Translations under genes and position numbers: made by a program
Notes under the pieces: generated by a model
Seen by the model: the letters and a program-made list of their open reading frames with translations, nothing else
Told to the model about the DNA's origin: nothing
The model's database searches: none
Origin: Rhizaria sp. SCN 62-66
Taxonomy: Eukaryota; Rhizaria, unplaced
Direction of reading: 5' to 3'
Assembly (NCBI GenBank): GCA_001724265.1
Contig: MEDY01000054.1
Coordinates: forward strand, 1 to 64,000
Length of the DNA stretch: 64,000 nucleotides
Part shown: positions 36,501 to 50,600 of the stretch, piece by piece
Position numbering within the stretch: position 1 is the stretch's first letter
How the letters are laid out: every line of letters begins with the position of its first letter

Positions 36501-39500
36501 CCGCGCTGGCGCCCGCGGCCGCAGTCGCCGTCGCCGCCGCCAACGCGTTCCTGCCCTGGGCGACCGAGGGCGCGGGCGCCGCGGGCGCTGGCACTGCCGG
36601 TTCGCTCGGCATCGGCTCACTCTGGGCGTCTGCCTCCGGTGGCGCGGCCGCGGGCGGCGGCGGTGGTTCCGACGCCACCGCGGCAGGCACCGGCGCGGCC
36701 GCGGGCTCCGCGACAGGCGGCGCCACGGGCGCGGGCGGCAGCGGCAGCAGCAGTGGCAACAGCGGCGGCGCCTCGTCCTCCGTCTCCGGCTCCGGCCCCG
36801 GCAGCGGGCTCTCCGGCGGCGCGCTGGCGGTGTTTGGCGCCCGCGCGCGCGGCGTCTCCGGTCTCCCACTGACCGGCGTCTCTGCGTCCGCGCGACGCGT
36901 CAACTACTTCGCGCACGGCATTAACATCACGTTGTACGCGCACGCGGCGGACTTCACGGCCGCGCGCGGTCGCTTCCGCGGCTGGGCTGTCAGCGCGTTG
37001 AGCTCGCCACTTGCTGGTGTATCGCCCGCCGTTGTCTCAACGCTCTCCAACGCGCTTGCGCCGTCGTCGTCTCCGTACGCGGCGGCCGCAGCGGGCTCCA
37101 CTGCGTCGCCTTCGGCCGCGGCCGCAGCGGCTGCGCTGAGCGCAGCAGTCGCTGCCGCCGCAGCCGCGTCTGGCTTCGGCGCCGGCGCCTTCTCCGCCGC
37201 GGCCGCTGCGGGCGGCACCGGTGTTTCCGCCGCTGCCGCCATGGCCGCAGCTACCGCGCTTGTTTCCGACAGCGATTCCGCCGTCGCCGCCGCGGCCACG
37301 GCCGCTGTGGCGTCCGCGCTGGCCGCGTCAGGCCGGTTCTCGTCCTCTGCCGCCACCGCGGCCGCCGCAGCCGCGTCCGGCGGCGGCGCGACTCTCAACG
37401 GCGGCACCGCGGCAGTAATCGCCGCCGCCACCGCCACTGTCGCGGGTCCCTCAGCGTGCACGTTGGCCTCCTCCGCGACCGGCGTGGGCACAGGCGCGGG
37501 CACGACGCTCGACGGCAGCGCGGGCGCCGAGGCCGCGGCGCTGGCGTCGACGGTGATCCCCACGGACCCGCTGCTCGCGGTGCTGCGCGCGCAGCTTGAG
37601 GGCTCGATTGACGACGCTGTGTTCAACGCGAAGCTTAAGGACTGCGGTATCTTGCAAACGAAGGATGTGTCGCAGTGGAATTTCCCACTGATCTTGCACT
37701 TGCTTGAGACGGTGTTTCCGGTCAATCACGCGCTGTTTGTCGCCACGCTGACCAAGACCAAGTTTTTCAAGCGTCTGTTGTCGATGCTGCGGCCTGAGAA
37801 GCGCATGTTCTCAGACTTGGAGTGGGCTCCGATGCACTTCATCCTCGGCAAGGTTGCCGCACAGCTCTTCACTGTGCTGCTGATGTACGCTGAGGGACGC
37901 GAGTACGTCTTCTTCACCCAGCTCGTCGAGCTCATCTCCGGTCTGCTTATCGAGGAAATGCAGCGCTCAGCGGCACTGGCGCAGATGCAGGCTTCGGCCC
38001 GCGCGCGCGCTGCTGCGGCCGCCGCTGCGGCCGCCGCCGCTGCTGCTGCCGCCGCGGCTGCTGCTGCAAACTCCGGCTACGGTGGCGGCGTTTCGACCCA
38101 GCAGCAAATCGCGCTGCCCCGCTACACTGGCGGTCCGTCTCCGTCGGTGTCGCTGTCTTCGGCGCCCGTTGCAGGGAGCGGCGCGAATCACAGCTCGTCG
38201 CCCGCTTTCACGCCCGCGACCGCGGCGCCTGCGTCTCCTCTGGTGGCATCGTCCAAGCCGCGCTCGTTCTTGTCGCGACTGTCGTTCGCCACGCTCCGCG
38301 GCTCCTCCGCGTCCACCGCTGCCGCTGCCGCCGCTGCCGCCAACGGAAACGTCACCGGCCGCGCCACCGTGTCTGCTGCACCGCAGTCAATCACGAACGC
38401 GAGCTTCTTCGACTCGTTCGAGCCCATCAACGCGCCGCCGCCGCCGCCTCCGCTGCCCGGAATGAGCGGCTCTGTCAGCGCCAGCGGTGCCACCGGTGTC
38501 AGCGGCAACACCGCTGCGCCGTTCTCGCTCGCCTCGCTGGCGCATCTTAACCCGACACGCGCCTCTGTCGCGCCCGCATCGTACGACGCGTACTGGTCCA
38601 CGGGCGCCGCGGCGGCTTCCGCTGCCGCCGGCTCCGGCGCCGGTGGGCAGTACACCTCAGCGCTCGCGCAGTCCTTCCTGGTCCCGGCCCCGCTGGACCT
38701 TCCCCTCGCGGGCGCGGCGGCGGGCGCGGCGGTCACCGCGGCCGCCGCCGCCAACGCAGTCGCGGCCGCGGGCGCGGGACTCGTACCGTATACTGCGGGC
38801 GCGACCGGCGGTGCCGGCGGCGCGGGCGCGGACGGTAGCGGCGGTGCGGGCGCCGGCGCTGGCGCGGGCGGAGACGCTGGCACGATTAATGGCAGCTCTG
38901 TGTTTGCGCATTTCACACATATTTCGTCGACGATTAAGACGATGCGCAAGTTCCGTCCCTTTTCGCGCCAGTTTGTCACCACCAAGATGGCCCGCGAGTA
39001 CATTACGCTGCTCGGCATTCTTACTTCTTCACACGTACGTTCCGCAACATCAATCGGCTTACATTTTAATATAATTTTCTGCTACTTTTAATATCTTGAG
39101 TTTTTTAATTCAATCTCACGTTTTTAACTCATGTTAACTATTGTTTTCGTATGTTTTAGCACGGCACCGCGCTGCTGCACGCGCACGGCGTCTTCGCCCG
39201 CCTGCCCGTGTTCGCTCTGACACGCTCCAAGCTGTACCTGCTGCGCGCTTTCGCTCACTCGCTCGACTTCGAGGCCTGCGCCCCGGCCCGCGCCGTGCTC
39301 GAGTCGTGGATCCTCATCGGCTCCGATGACGCCCGCCGCGAGCTCTTGCCGCTATTGTCGCATCTCTCGATCACGCTTGCGCCGTGCTCCACCGCGGCCT
39401 CGCCTTCGGGCGCGGCGTTTACGACCCCCGGTCTCGGCCCCGGCGCCGGCGCAGCGGGCGCGACGGGCGCGGCCGGGGCGTTCGCGCGTTACTCGGTCGG

Positions 39501-41625
39501 TAACACCGCCAGCGGGATCGCGATGGGCGGCGGCGTGGGCGGTGGCGACTACGGCGGCTACAGCGTCGGCGCGGGCGCCTTCGACGGTGGAAGCGGCTCG
39601 GTCTCTGGCGTGGGCTCTGGCATCGACTCGTTCGACGCGTCGTCGTACTCCTCCGCGGCCGCCGTCGCCTCCGTCAACAGCTTCGACACGTGGGGACTCG
39701 ACTACACCATCGCGATGCTCTCCTCACAGGACCAGCAAGTCGCGCTTGGCGCGCTCGCTATTCTGGAGAAGTGCGCACGTATCTCCCCGCCCACGCCCGC
39801 GCCCGCGCCGGCCCCCGCGCCGGCCCCCGCCGCCGCGCCCGCGCCAGGCAGCGGCGCGTCCCCTTACGGTTCCACCGCGGCGGCCGCCGCCGCCGCTGCG
39901 GCCACGGCGTCCGCGCCCGCGCCGAACGCGATCATCTCGGCCGCAAGCGGGTATGTCCCAGCCATCGTCTCCCGTCTCCCGCTCGCGCGTCTGCGGCAGT
40001 TTGGCCCCTTTGCGCACGGCCTCGTCATGGCGCTGATGGGCTCTGAGATCGGTGCCAAGTACTTGCTGGAGGGCTATGTTCCCGGCGCGTGGAAGCGTGC
40101 TGAGATCTGCTTCACTCCGCCCACTGCGCCCGAAGCGCAAGCGCACGCGGTGATCCTGCAACAGGCACAGGCGCAGCAAGTGCAGGCGCGGACGCAGCAT
40201 GCCGCCGCCACGGCTGCGCTCGCCGACGCCGAAGGTACTGGTGCGAGCCAGAGCATCACTGCGGCGGCCGCGGCTGTCGCTGCCTCACTTGCAGTGCTTA
40301 ACGCTGCCAACGCCGCTGTGGCCGCCGCGACTGCCGCCGGCATCGCCGCCGCGGCCTCCGCGACCGCGGCCGTTGCTTCACACGGCTCTGTGCCCGCACC
40401 CGTCGCGCTCGGCGCCCCCGCTGGCAGTTACGCGCACTGGTACCTCACTGGTTCCGTGCTGCCGCCGCCTGCGCTCCTCTACAGCAGCCCCGGCAGCCCC
40501 GGCAGCGCCAGCAGCGCGCTTAACAACGCCGTTGGCGGCGTTTTCAGGCGCGGACAGCTCGCCACTGACGAGAACGTGCTTTATGACGCCGCTGCTGCTC
40601 TCGCGGGCGTGCCCGTGCCGCTGCTCCCCGCCGCGGCCGCCTCCGCCGCGGCCGCCACGGGGAGCTCCGGCGGCGCCGCGGCGTCGTCTGAGTACCTCTG
40701 CCGCGTTGGCGCGCTGCTCGCAGTGCCCACGGCGTGTCTCGGCCCTCCGACGTCGGCGACGCAGCCGCCAGCGTCCCCTGCCAGTGGCGGCAGTCTGAGT
40801 CCCACCGCGAGCACAGCCGCGGACAGCGGCGATGTGTCGATGCTCGACCTGATGTCGACGTCGTCGCTGCCGCTGCTGCTCCCGCTACCGCAGCGGCTGC
40901 GCCTGCCACCCGTGCCCGTGTCGCTCGCCGACAAGTGGTTTGCGTCCACCGCGGCGCCCTTCGCGACGCCTAGCGCGAGCAGCTCCAACATGCCCGCTGC
41001 GACGGCCGACGCGGACGCCGCGGCCGACGCTTCCGCCGCCGCCACTGCGACCGCGTTCGACACCGACGCGGGCGGCGGCGTGCCAGCTGGGTGGGCGGTC
41101 GGCGCCGGTGTCACCCCGCTCGCTGCCGCGGTCGCCGACGCGTTGGCTATGGCGTGGGTCGCCACACGTCTGCCGCCGCCGACCTTCGGCTCCGGCGCCG
41201 CCGCTTTACCTGGTGGCAGCGGCGGTGGTTTTGGCGCATTTGGCGGTCCCCGCGGTCGTGGCCGCTTTGGTAACTACGGCAACAACTGCATCGGCGGCGG
41301 TGCTAACGGCGAGAACGCCGGTCACAGCTCCTACGACAGCGTCACCCCGTCTCTGGGTCTGGCGTCATCGTGGCTGCCCTCGGTGCTCTCGATCCTGCCG
41401 TCGCCGGCGCCCACAATGACCCCCACAAGCACCGCCGCTGCCGCGACTGCCGCGGCAGGCTCCGCGCCCGCGTTCGCGCCCCACGCGCTCGCACCGCGCT
41501 GCGGCGCCGCCGCATCCGCCGTCTCACACGACGCCGCGCTCGCGCTCGCGCTGACAGGTGGCGGCGGCGCGGCGGGCGGTATTGTCTCCGTGTCTAACCC
41601 GTCCGCCCCCGCGCTCGCCCCCGCA

Positions 41626-41660
<35 letters not shown>

Positions 41661-44600
41661 GACCGCAACTGCTCCCCCCGCAGCGCCCGCGCCCGCGCAG
41701 TCCGCCGGCGGCGGCGGTTTCGCGGCGTACACTCATCCCGCCGCGACGTCGACTGCGGTGCCGTCTGTCGCCGCCGTGGCCGAGGGGCTCATCATGGCCT
41801 CGTCATCCGCGCTGCCGCGTGACTTGGCGCCCGCCTACGCGCGCACTGCGCTGCCGTACGTCACCGCTGACACATTCGTGCACGAGCAGTACTCGGAGCT
41901 GATGATGCGGTATAGCTACAACTACGCGCGCCGCTACGCCGAGCTCAGTCTGTTCGAAATGCGCAAAGCCGCCCGCCGCCAGCGCCGTGCCGCGGCCGCC
42001 GCGGCCAACGCCGCCGACGCCGCGGCCGCCGCGAGCGTCACGGCGACGGGCGTGGGCGCGCTCGGCGGGTTCGACACCGCTTCGAGGTACTACCGTGGCA
42101 TGGTGTCGGGCCCGCTGGCGCTGCCGCCGCTGCCGCCGCTGGCGCTGCCCGCCTGGGTGCTCACCGGCAGCGAGGATCCCTATTTCCTTCTGACGGACAC
42201 GCCTGGCTTCCTTGCGCACGCCAGCTACTCGAGCGCGACCGCGCGCGCGCCCACTTCTGACTGGGGCGCCGCGCCGTCGCCGCCCTTCTCGCTCACGGCC
42301 GCTCTCGGCGCCGGTGGCAGTAGTTCCGGCGCCAGTGCCGGCGGCGGCGTCGCGGACGCGACCGCCGTGCTGTACTCGCACTACTACACCACGTCGTTGC
42401 GGCTCAAGGCGCGCGCCGCGCTGCGCCAACACAGCCGCGCGCAGAGGGCCCGCAACGGCGCCGCGGCCGCTGCGGCCGCTGCTGCCGGCGCACCCGCTCC
42501 CGCCCCCGGCTTTGGCAGCGGCGGCGGCTTCGGCGGCGGCGGTTTTGGGTTTGGCGCTGGCTCTGGCGCTGGTGGCTGGGGCTCGAACTTCGGTGGCCTT
42601 CCGCTGCTGCCGCCGCCGACATGCGGCCCCAGTGGGAACTCAGCCGGCACCGGCGACAACAACAGCGGCCGCCGCTCCCGCGACCGCAACTCCGCACGCA
42701 CACCGGCCGCTGCGATCGCCGCCGCGCTCACAGGCTCCGCGTTTGCGGCCCCGCCGCACCCCAGCGCCGCCGCCACCGGGGACGGCGCCAGCGGAAGCAG
42801 CGGCGGCGGCGGCGTGGCGGGCGCGTGGCCGTGGACGCAGAGCTTCAAGGGCCACGACTGGCACTTGCACGCGCGCGCACAGGCGCTGCCGTGGGTGGTC
42901 GAGCTCGCCGTCGAGACCACGCCCGTCACCGTGACGACGGTCACCACGACTGCTACGACGACGCTCGCGCCCGCTCAGGGCCACGGCGGCGCCGTCGACG
43001 CCGCTGGCAGCAATAGCACTGCTGTGCCGCACGCGCAGTCCGCTGCGAGTGGCGCGCCCGCTACTGTGCGCGTGAACCAAGCGCACACCGTCACAGTCGG
43101 CATGCCGAAGGCGACTGCGCTGCTGACCGACGTGGCCGTGACGCCCGGCTTCGGCGACGGCGGCGTCGCGTCGCCCGCGGTCGTCGCTGCCACGGTCAAC
43201 AAGCACCTCAAGCTGCACGCCATGGCGGTTCAGCGCACGCTTACCGACGCGGGCTCCACTGTCACTGCGTCTTCCGCGACTGCCAGCGCGCAGCAACAGC
43301 AGCAACTGCAGCAGCAGCGCCAGCAGCAGGCGATGATGAACCGCGGCTCCGTCGCAGTGCCTTCTGTGACCCCCGAGGCCAGCTCCTCTGCATCCTCTTC
43401 CGCCTCCGCCGCTGCCGCTGCTGCCGCCGCGAGCGCCGCCGCCGCTGCTGCTGCGCCCACCACTGCCGCGACGACGACCGCGTCTGTGTCGCTGTCTCTG
43501 CAGCACCGCCTCGTGGCCGAGGATGGCGAAGTCGAAGGCGGCGTTGGCGTCTACGTCGTCGCCACCGTCGTCGACCAAGACGGGATCGCGGCGCCCTTTG
43601 TCGTCAACGACCGCTACACCCCGCCGTGGGCCGAGGCCGCGCAGCGCGCTCTGGCCGACGCCGCCGCGATCGACGCCGCCGCAGCCACCGCGCGCGCCGC
43701 GCTGGTGTCCGCCAACAGCGGGAGCGCGGGCTGCAGCTGCTGCGACAAGAAGCGTCCTCTGTGTCCCCAGCGCCGCCAGCGCCAGCGCCGGCGCGAGCGC
43801 AGGCAGCGCCGCGACACCATCGCCACGGGTGGCGGCGCGTGCTGCGCCGGCCCCCTGTGTGCGTACGCGCCCGCGCAGTCGAACAGCAACAGCACGGGGC
43901 TCGGGTTCCAGCCGTACCCGTCCAGCGCATCCGCCGCGGCTGGCGCTGCTTTGACAACGGTAACAACGACCACGACGACGACCATCACGAGCTCGGCCCC
44001 GCTGCTGCGCTTCATCACGCGTCTCTCCGTCGGTAGCTCCTGCGGCCGCGCGCCGCCGCTGGGCTCCGCGGAGGCGCGCGCGCGCACCAAGCCCGCGACG
44101 CTTGCGACGGCGACCGTCACGCCCGCCTCGGCCGCGGGCGCGGGCACTGTGGGCTACAGCATCGCCTCGCCTCTGGGCAGCGTGCTCGCGACGTCGACGG
44201 CCACCACACCCGCCGTCGCGCCCGCCGCCGTTGCCGCCGCGACCGCCGCCGCGAGCTCCGCGGCCGCGACCGCGTCTGCGGGCGCGGACGGCACCCCCAA
44301 CCTGCCGCTGTCAGTGATGGCCGTGCTGTCCTCGGACGGCGACCACGCCGACGCCGTGCTCGCTTCGCTGCTCGAGCATCAGGCCGCTAACGCCGCCAAC
44401 GCTGCCGCCAACGCGGCCGCCTCGACTGCGCGCCGCAGCAAGGCCGCGTCGGCCGCGACTACGCCCGCCCACCACGCTAGCGGCTCTGCCCCCGCGGTGT
44501 CCGCTGCGACGGCGAGCTTCTTCTCGTCCGCCGCGCCCGCCAGCGCCGCCGTATCGGGCACCGGCTCCGGCGCTGGCGCTGGCCCCGGTGCGGGCTCCTC

Positions 44601-47600
44601 CGCGGCCGCGGCCCTGGCTTTCGCATCTGGCTCCGCAACCACGACGTCGGTGCCCGTGCACACGATCTCACTGGGCCCACTCGGCGTGGCGCCGCTGCCG
44701 CCGGGCTTCGTGCCTTTCGGCTCCGGCATCGAAGGCATGGGCTTGCTGCCGCAGCTGCACGCCATCGGCGGCGCGCACGAGGTCGCCACAGCTACGGGCG
44801 TCGAGCTCGCGCTGGCGGCCGCCGCGACCACGGCGTCCGTGTCCGCTGCTGTCGGCGGCACGGCACCGTCGGGCGCGTCCCTCGCGTCGGCGTCCTCCGC
44901 CGCGGCGGCCGCCGCCGCTGCCGCCGCGGCTGCCGCCGCCTCGGCCTCCGCGGCCGGCGCCAACGTGCGCTTTGGTCGCACCACTGTCTCCGGTCCCTCG
45001 GGACTTGGGTCTGGCGCGGGCGGCGCGGGCGGACTGCTCGGCTCTGGCTCCGGCTCCGGCGCCGGCGGCTCGGGCTCGAGCGCGGCCGCGTCTGGCGCGC
45101 TGACTCAGGCGACGCTGAGCGAATGGGTTGACGCGTCGCTCGCGCTCTTCAGCCCCCTGCGGCGCAGCGCGGCGCGCTCGTTCGGCCACTACTTTGGCGC
45201 TCTCCCGCTGGCGCTGCAGCCCACGATCACCGCCGCCGCTGACGCTGCGGATGCGGAAGGCGAGGATGCGTTCTCGATCTCTGGCTCCGGCGCCGCGCTG
45301 GGCGCCGTTGCCGGCCCAGCCACGACGCTGCCGCTGATGCTTGTGCCCGCACACCATGTCGGCCCCAAACGCTCCGCCGCCGCCACCGCCGCGGGCGCTG
45401 CGGCCGCGGTGGCTGGCACTGCGGGCGCGGCGGGCGCCCTGTGGGGCGGCCGCGCTCGCGAGTTCTGCTACTCGTGCGGCTACGCGTGCGCGCGCAGCAG
45501 TGCCAGCGCGGCCGCTAAGAGCCCGCTTCAGAGCGGCTACTGCGACCACGGCGACTGCTGCGGCCGCGCGCTGCTGCCCCCGTTTGCGTCCGCGTCCGTC
45601 CGCAATGGCACGCGCGGCGGCGCTGCTGCTGCTGCCGCCGCCGCCGCTGCGAAGCAGGCCTGCACGTGCGTTCACTGCCCGACTTCGTCTGCGGTGCCGC
45701 CGCCCCCCGCGGCCGCCGCAGCCGCCGCGAGCGCGACCGCTGCGTTGGCGCCATCTGGTGTCGTTGCCGCGTCTGCGCGCGCGCTGCGCCAGTGGGCGGA
45801 CACCGTCTGCGCCGACAGCGACCTCGTCTCCGCGACGCAGCACTACTTCGTCATCGACGGCCGCGTGCGTTATCTCTTCAAGCTCACACAGAACGCGCCC
45901 TCGACCGCGCACCACGCACCGCTGCACACGCCACACGCGCACATATCTGCTGCGTCCGCGCCGGCGTTGTCCCCGGACGCGGCCGCCTCGAGTGCCGCCG
46001 CCGCCGCTGCCGCGCTTGCGCGCGCTGGCGTCACGGCCTCAAGCCTGGTCGCTGCGGCGACTGTGACGGGCACCGGCAGCGCCTCCAACCACTGCTGCTG
46101 CCGCAACGGCGTCGCCGCCGCCGTCGCCGCGGGCGGCGGCTATCGCGGCGCGCTGGATGCTGAGGAGGACTCTGAGGACTCGAGCCCCGAAAGCCCTTCG
46201 TACGAGAAACAGCAGCAACAGCAGCAGCGCCAGCGTTGGCAGCAGCATGAGCACGAGCAGCGCCTGCGCGTCGCTGCGGCCGTCAAGGACGCCGAGGAAG
46301 AGGACGAGGAGAACGAGCGGTGGGGCATCGGCAACTGCTCCGACTGGGACACCAACGCGCTCGACTGCGAGGAAGACTCGGAGGACGACGACGACGCGCT
46401 CGCCAACAGCAGTAGCTGCGGTAGTAACAGCGCCTTCGGCCCCGCCGCCCGCCGCGCCTCGGCGCTCGCCGCGGCCGCTGCCGCCGCTGCGGAGCAGCGG
46501 CTGCGGTCTTCCGAGTACTTCAGCAGCGATGAAAGTTCCGGCGGTAGCGACGACGACGCGCCCGACGGCGGCTCTGCGGGTGATGACGACGAGAACGACG
46601 CCAACGGCGCCGCTGCGGGCACCGAGTTCTGCACGTGCGCGCACACGACCACCGCGGCGCGTGCGGCCGATCCCGGCGCCGCCGCGGCCGCCGCGTGCGC
46701 GTCGTCGTACACGCTCTCGCTCGTGTCCGTGTGGTTCTCGCTGCCGCCGTCGGCCGACACGCTGGCGCCCGTCGCGCCCGTCGCCGCCACGCCGCTCGCT
46801 CAGCTCATGCGCTCCGGCCCCGGCCGCGCCGTCGTCGCCGCCGCGGGCGCAGAGCCCTTCCCGACCGTTGTGTCGCTGCCGTGCGCTGCCGCAGCCGCTG
46901 CGGCCGCGGCGTCGACCGCGACTGCCGCCGTCACCGCTGCAATGACTCCCGGCGCGCCCCCGGTCTCCGCGAGCCCGCGCCTCTGGCGCGCTGGCTTCGG
47001 CGGCGGCGGCGGCGGCGGCGGCAACTGGAGCGGACTCGCGTCGTCGTCGTGGGTTGTCGCGCTGCGGCCGCGCGCGTTGCTCGCGCCTGCACCAGAGCCG
47101 CTGACGCCCGCCGCTGTGACGGCAACGCTTGCATTCGCGGCGCAGCCGTCGTCCGCGGCCGCTGTGGCCGGTGTGGCCGCTGCTTCTGCGACTGCCGCCG
47201 CTGGTGCCGCCGTCTCTGGCGCGAGCACCGTGTCGTTCGCGCGCGCCGGCTACCTGAGCGAGGCCGCGCTGCTGTTGACGCGCGCGGCACACAGCCCGTC
47301 TCTGATTAACACGCTCGCTTACTCCGGCCTCGCGCACGCCGGCGCCGCCGCGTCGGCCGCGTCCGCGCAGAGCGGGCTCTCGGCCTCGCGCCTGCACATC
47401 TTGCTCTCGGCGTCGTCGCTGCCGCTGTCGCCCGAGATCCAGGCGATCCGCGCGCTTATCGCGACAGTCGGCACCGCCGCGGCCGCCGCGCTGTCGGCCG
47501 CGGGTCCGGCGATCTTCACGCTGGTCTCGGCTCCCACGCCGTCATTCCCGCCCACGCCCGCGCCCTCGCTGACGCCGTCGGCCGCCGCGGTGCACTACCT

Positions 47601-50600
47601 CGCCACCGTCGCGTCGCACCGCGCGCCCGCGCTCGAGAGCATCTCGATCCGCGCCGCGCCCGCGTCCGCCGCCGCGGAGGGCGCGCCGGGGACTGTGCCG
47701 CCCGCCCTGGTCTCCGCACTCGTGAACGCCGTCGCCGCGGTCGCGTTGATCGCGCGCACGTCGCCCATCACGACGCTGCGTGGCGCCGCGGCCGCGGCCG
47801 TGGCGATGATCGAACAGGTCGCCCCCGGCGCCTGCGCTGCGGCCGCGGCTGCTGCGGCCGCGACGGCGTCTGCGGCGACTGCGGCTGTGGCGTCTGCGCC
47901 CGCTTTCCCCATGGCAGGCGCGGCGACCGCGGCGGCTGCTGCGACGACTTTTGCCGCTGCCACTGCCGCTAACGCTGCGACGATGGCCGCCAGCGCTGCG
48001 TTGTCCGCGGCCGCTCTGCTTTCGGCTCCGATGCCGTCATCGTTCGGCACTGCGCTGACTGACCCTGCGGCCACAAATAGTAACAGCGCCAAGCGCGGCG
48101 CGCGCGGCCCCGCACTGCGCCCTGGCCGCGAGTCCACTGTCTCCGCCTCGCTAGTCTCCACGCCCACAGGCGCGCTCGTCGGCGGGCTGCTCACGGTTAC
48201 TCCGCGTCCCCGCCGCGCGGGCGGGCTGTCAGCGCCCGCGCTGGCGGTGACTGTGCTCACCTACACTCAGTCCATCTGTCCGCTCGGGCTGCTCGTGCCG
48301 ACTTCGGCGCTGCCCAGTGTCTCGCTGCGCAACGCGATTGCAGCAGGGACCAACTCTGTGAGTGCAGCGACGTCGTTCTACTCCGCCGCGACCTCCACAG
48401 GCAGTCGCAAGAACGCTGTGGCGGCGTCTAATGCACTCGTTGGCGGAGCGAGAGGCTCGGTCATGCAGGCGACGCGCACGCTCCAGCGGCCGTCGCTGGC
48501 ACAGACCACGCTTTCTGCAGCTGCCAGCGGCGGTAGCTACAGCAGCAGCAATGCCAGCAGCAGTAGCAGCAGCAGTCTGAACGTGCTTTCGTCCGACGCC
48601 GCCGCTCGCCCCCGCATTCCCGCTCTCACCAGCGGCGGCGGCGGCGGCGGCGCTGCCACTGTCTCCGTCCCTGCGCCTGCCACAGCCTCCTCGGCTCCCG
48701 CGCCCACCGCCAGCAGCAACAGCGTGTACGCCAACACCGGCCCCGGCGCCAACGCGGTAGCGTCCCTCGCGATCGCATCCGCCGGGCTCTCGTGCTCGCA
48801 GTCGCCCGCCGCGCTCGCCGCGCTGGGCCGCATCACCGCGATGGCGCCCGTCTGGCACGCCCACTGGCGCCAGCAACGCGAGTGTGAGCGCGAAGACGAC
48901 GCCGCGGCCTGCGGCTTTGCTTCGACGGCGGCCGTTGCTTCCGCGCCCGCTCGCCGTAGTGGAGGCGTGGCCGGCGCCGCGACTGCTGCTGGGACCAGCG
49001 GCGTGCTGACTCTGGCGCCGCTTACGCCCGCGCTTGCGCCGCCGTCCGCGTTCCCGCCGCCGCGCGTGCTCGTCATCACGGCGCTGGTGCCGCAGATCCC
49101 GTCCACGGGCCCCGCGGCGCCGTCCTCGGTCACCACCGGTGTGCTCGCTGGTGCCGGCGTCGCTGCGTCGACTTTACTTACACCTTCACCCGCCGCTGCC
49201 GCCGCTGCGGCCGCTGCTGCGTCGTCCTCGTCATCTTCCGCGCTCGCGCTATGCGCGCGCCCCACGCTGCCTCCTCACGCCGCCGCCGCCACGGCCGCCG
49301 CGGCCGCTGCCGCGACTGCGTCCGCGTCCGGCCCCCCGTGGCGCCGTCTCTGGGCCTCGGTCGTGCTGCCGTGGGCGTGCGATCCTGCGAACAACTTCTC
49401 GGTCACCGCTCTGCCGCGCACTGCGTACGACGGCAACAACGCTGCGCCCGCGGGCTCGGCGGCGGGAGCGGCGGCTGCGCCTGAAAGCAGCGCGTTCGAC
49501 GTCTTTGACAACAACGCCGACCCTGCGCTGCAGCAGCAACAGCTCGCGCTGACGGACGGCAATGCAACCGGCTCCGCTGGAGCGGGCGTGCTCGTTCCTT
49601 CCGCCGCAAAGGTCGCTTACCTGCAGTCGCGCGGCGGCGACCGCGCGCAGGAGCGCCGCTGGGTGCAGTTGCTGCTGGGCCACATTGTCTCACTGGGCAA
49701 CAGCGTCACGCAGCGCACGTCGTTGTCAGTGCTGCGCCAGTTGAAGCAGGGTATGACGACGGCGATGATCATGTCTCTGCAGAAGCAGCAGCAGCTCACC
49801 GCCGCCGTGCTGCCCGCCGGCACAGTTACTACAGCACTGACGCCGCTGCCCACCGCCAACGCGGCCTCCGCAGCCACTGCCGCTGCCTCCGCGGCTGCTC
49901 CAGGCGCGGGCGTGTCGCATGACGTGCACACGCTGCTGGCGGCGCTGGGTGGGCTCGGCGCGGGCGCGGCGACGCTGATCCAGCCGCACCCGATGCAGTA
50001 CCACGCGCACCAGCAGCAGATCCTGCAGCAGCAGCACCACCAGCAGCACGGCGGGCCGCTCTACCCTCCGCCGCCGCCACCCGCGCCGTCGGCCGCACTC
50101 ATTTCTCTCTCGCTGCTGCCGCAAGGCTACGGCGGCGCGCCCCCCGCGGCCGCCATCGGCCCCGGCGTGGCCCCCGGCGCCTCTGCGGCCGGCGCGGCGC
50201 CCACCGCTGTCGCGGAGGCGGCGCGGCGCGCAGTGGAGATCGCGGCCCGCGGCGTCACGCCCGTGGTGCGCTACTACTACCGCCCGCCGCGCGCCACGCG
50301 CTCGCCCATTGCTCACGGTCAGTACGGCGCGCAACAGGGACAGGCGCAGCGCGGGGCGAGGCGCGGCGCTGCTCGGAAGACTGTGAACAGCAGCGGTGTG
50401 ATGCGCTATTCACCGCACACATCGTCGCTGGTGCCGCTGCCGACGCGTCTATTTGCCGAAGTTATGAAGCTTCTGTACAGCGGACTGGGCGGGCTCTCGC
50501 TGCCCGCGCGCCGCTTCGTGCTGTATGACCTGCTGCTGCCCGTGGCGCTCGACGACGCTGTGCGTGTGCCGGAGCCCGTGCCCACCGCGGTTCCCGTCGC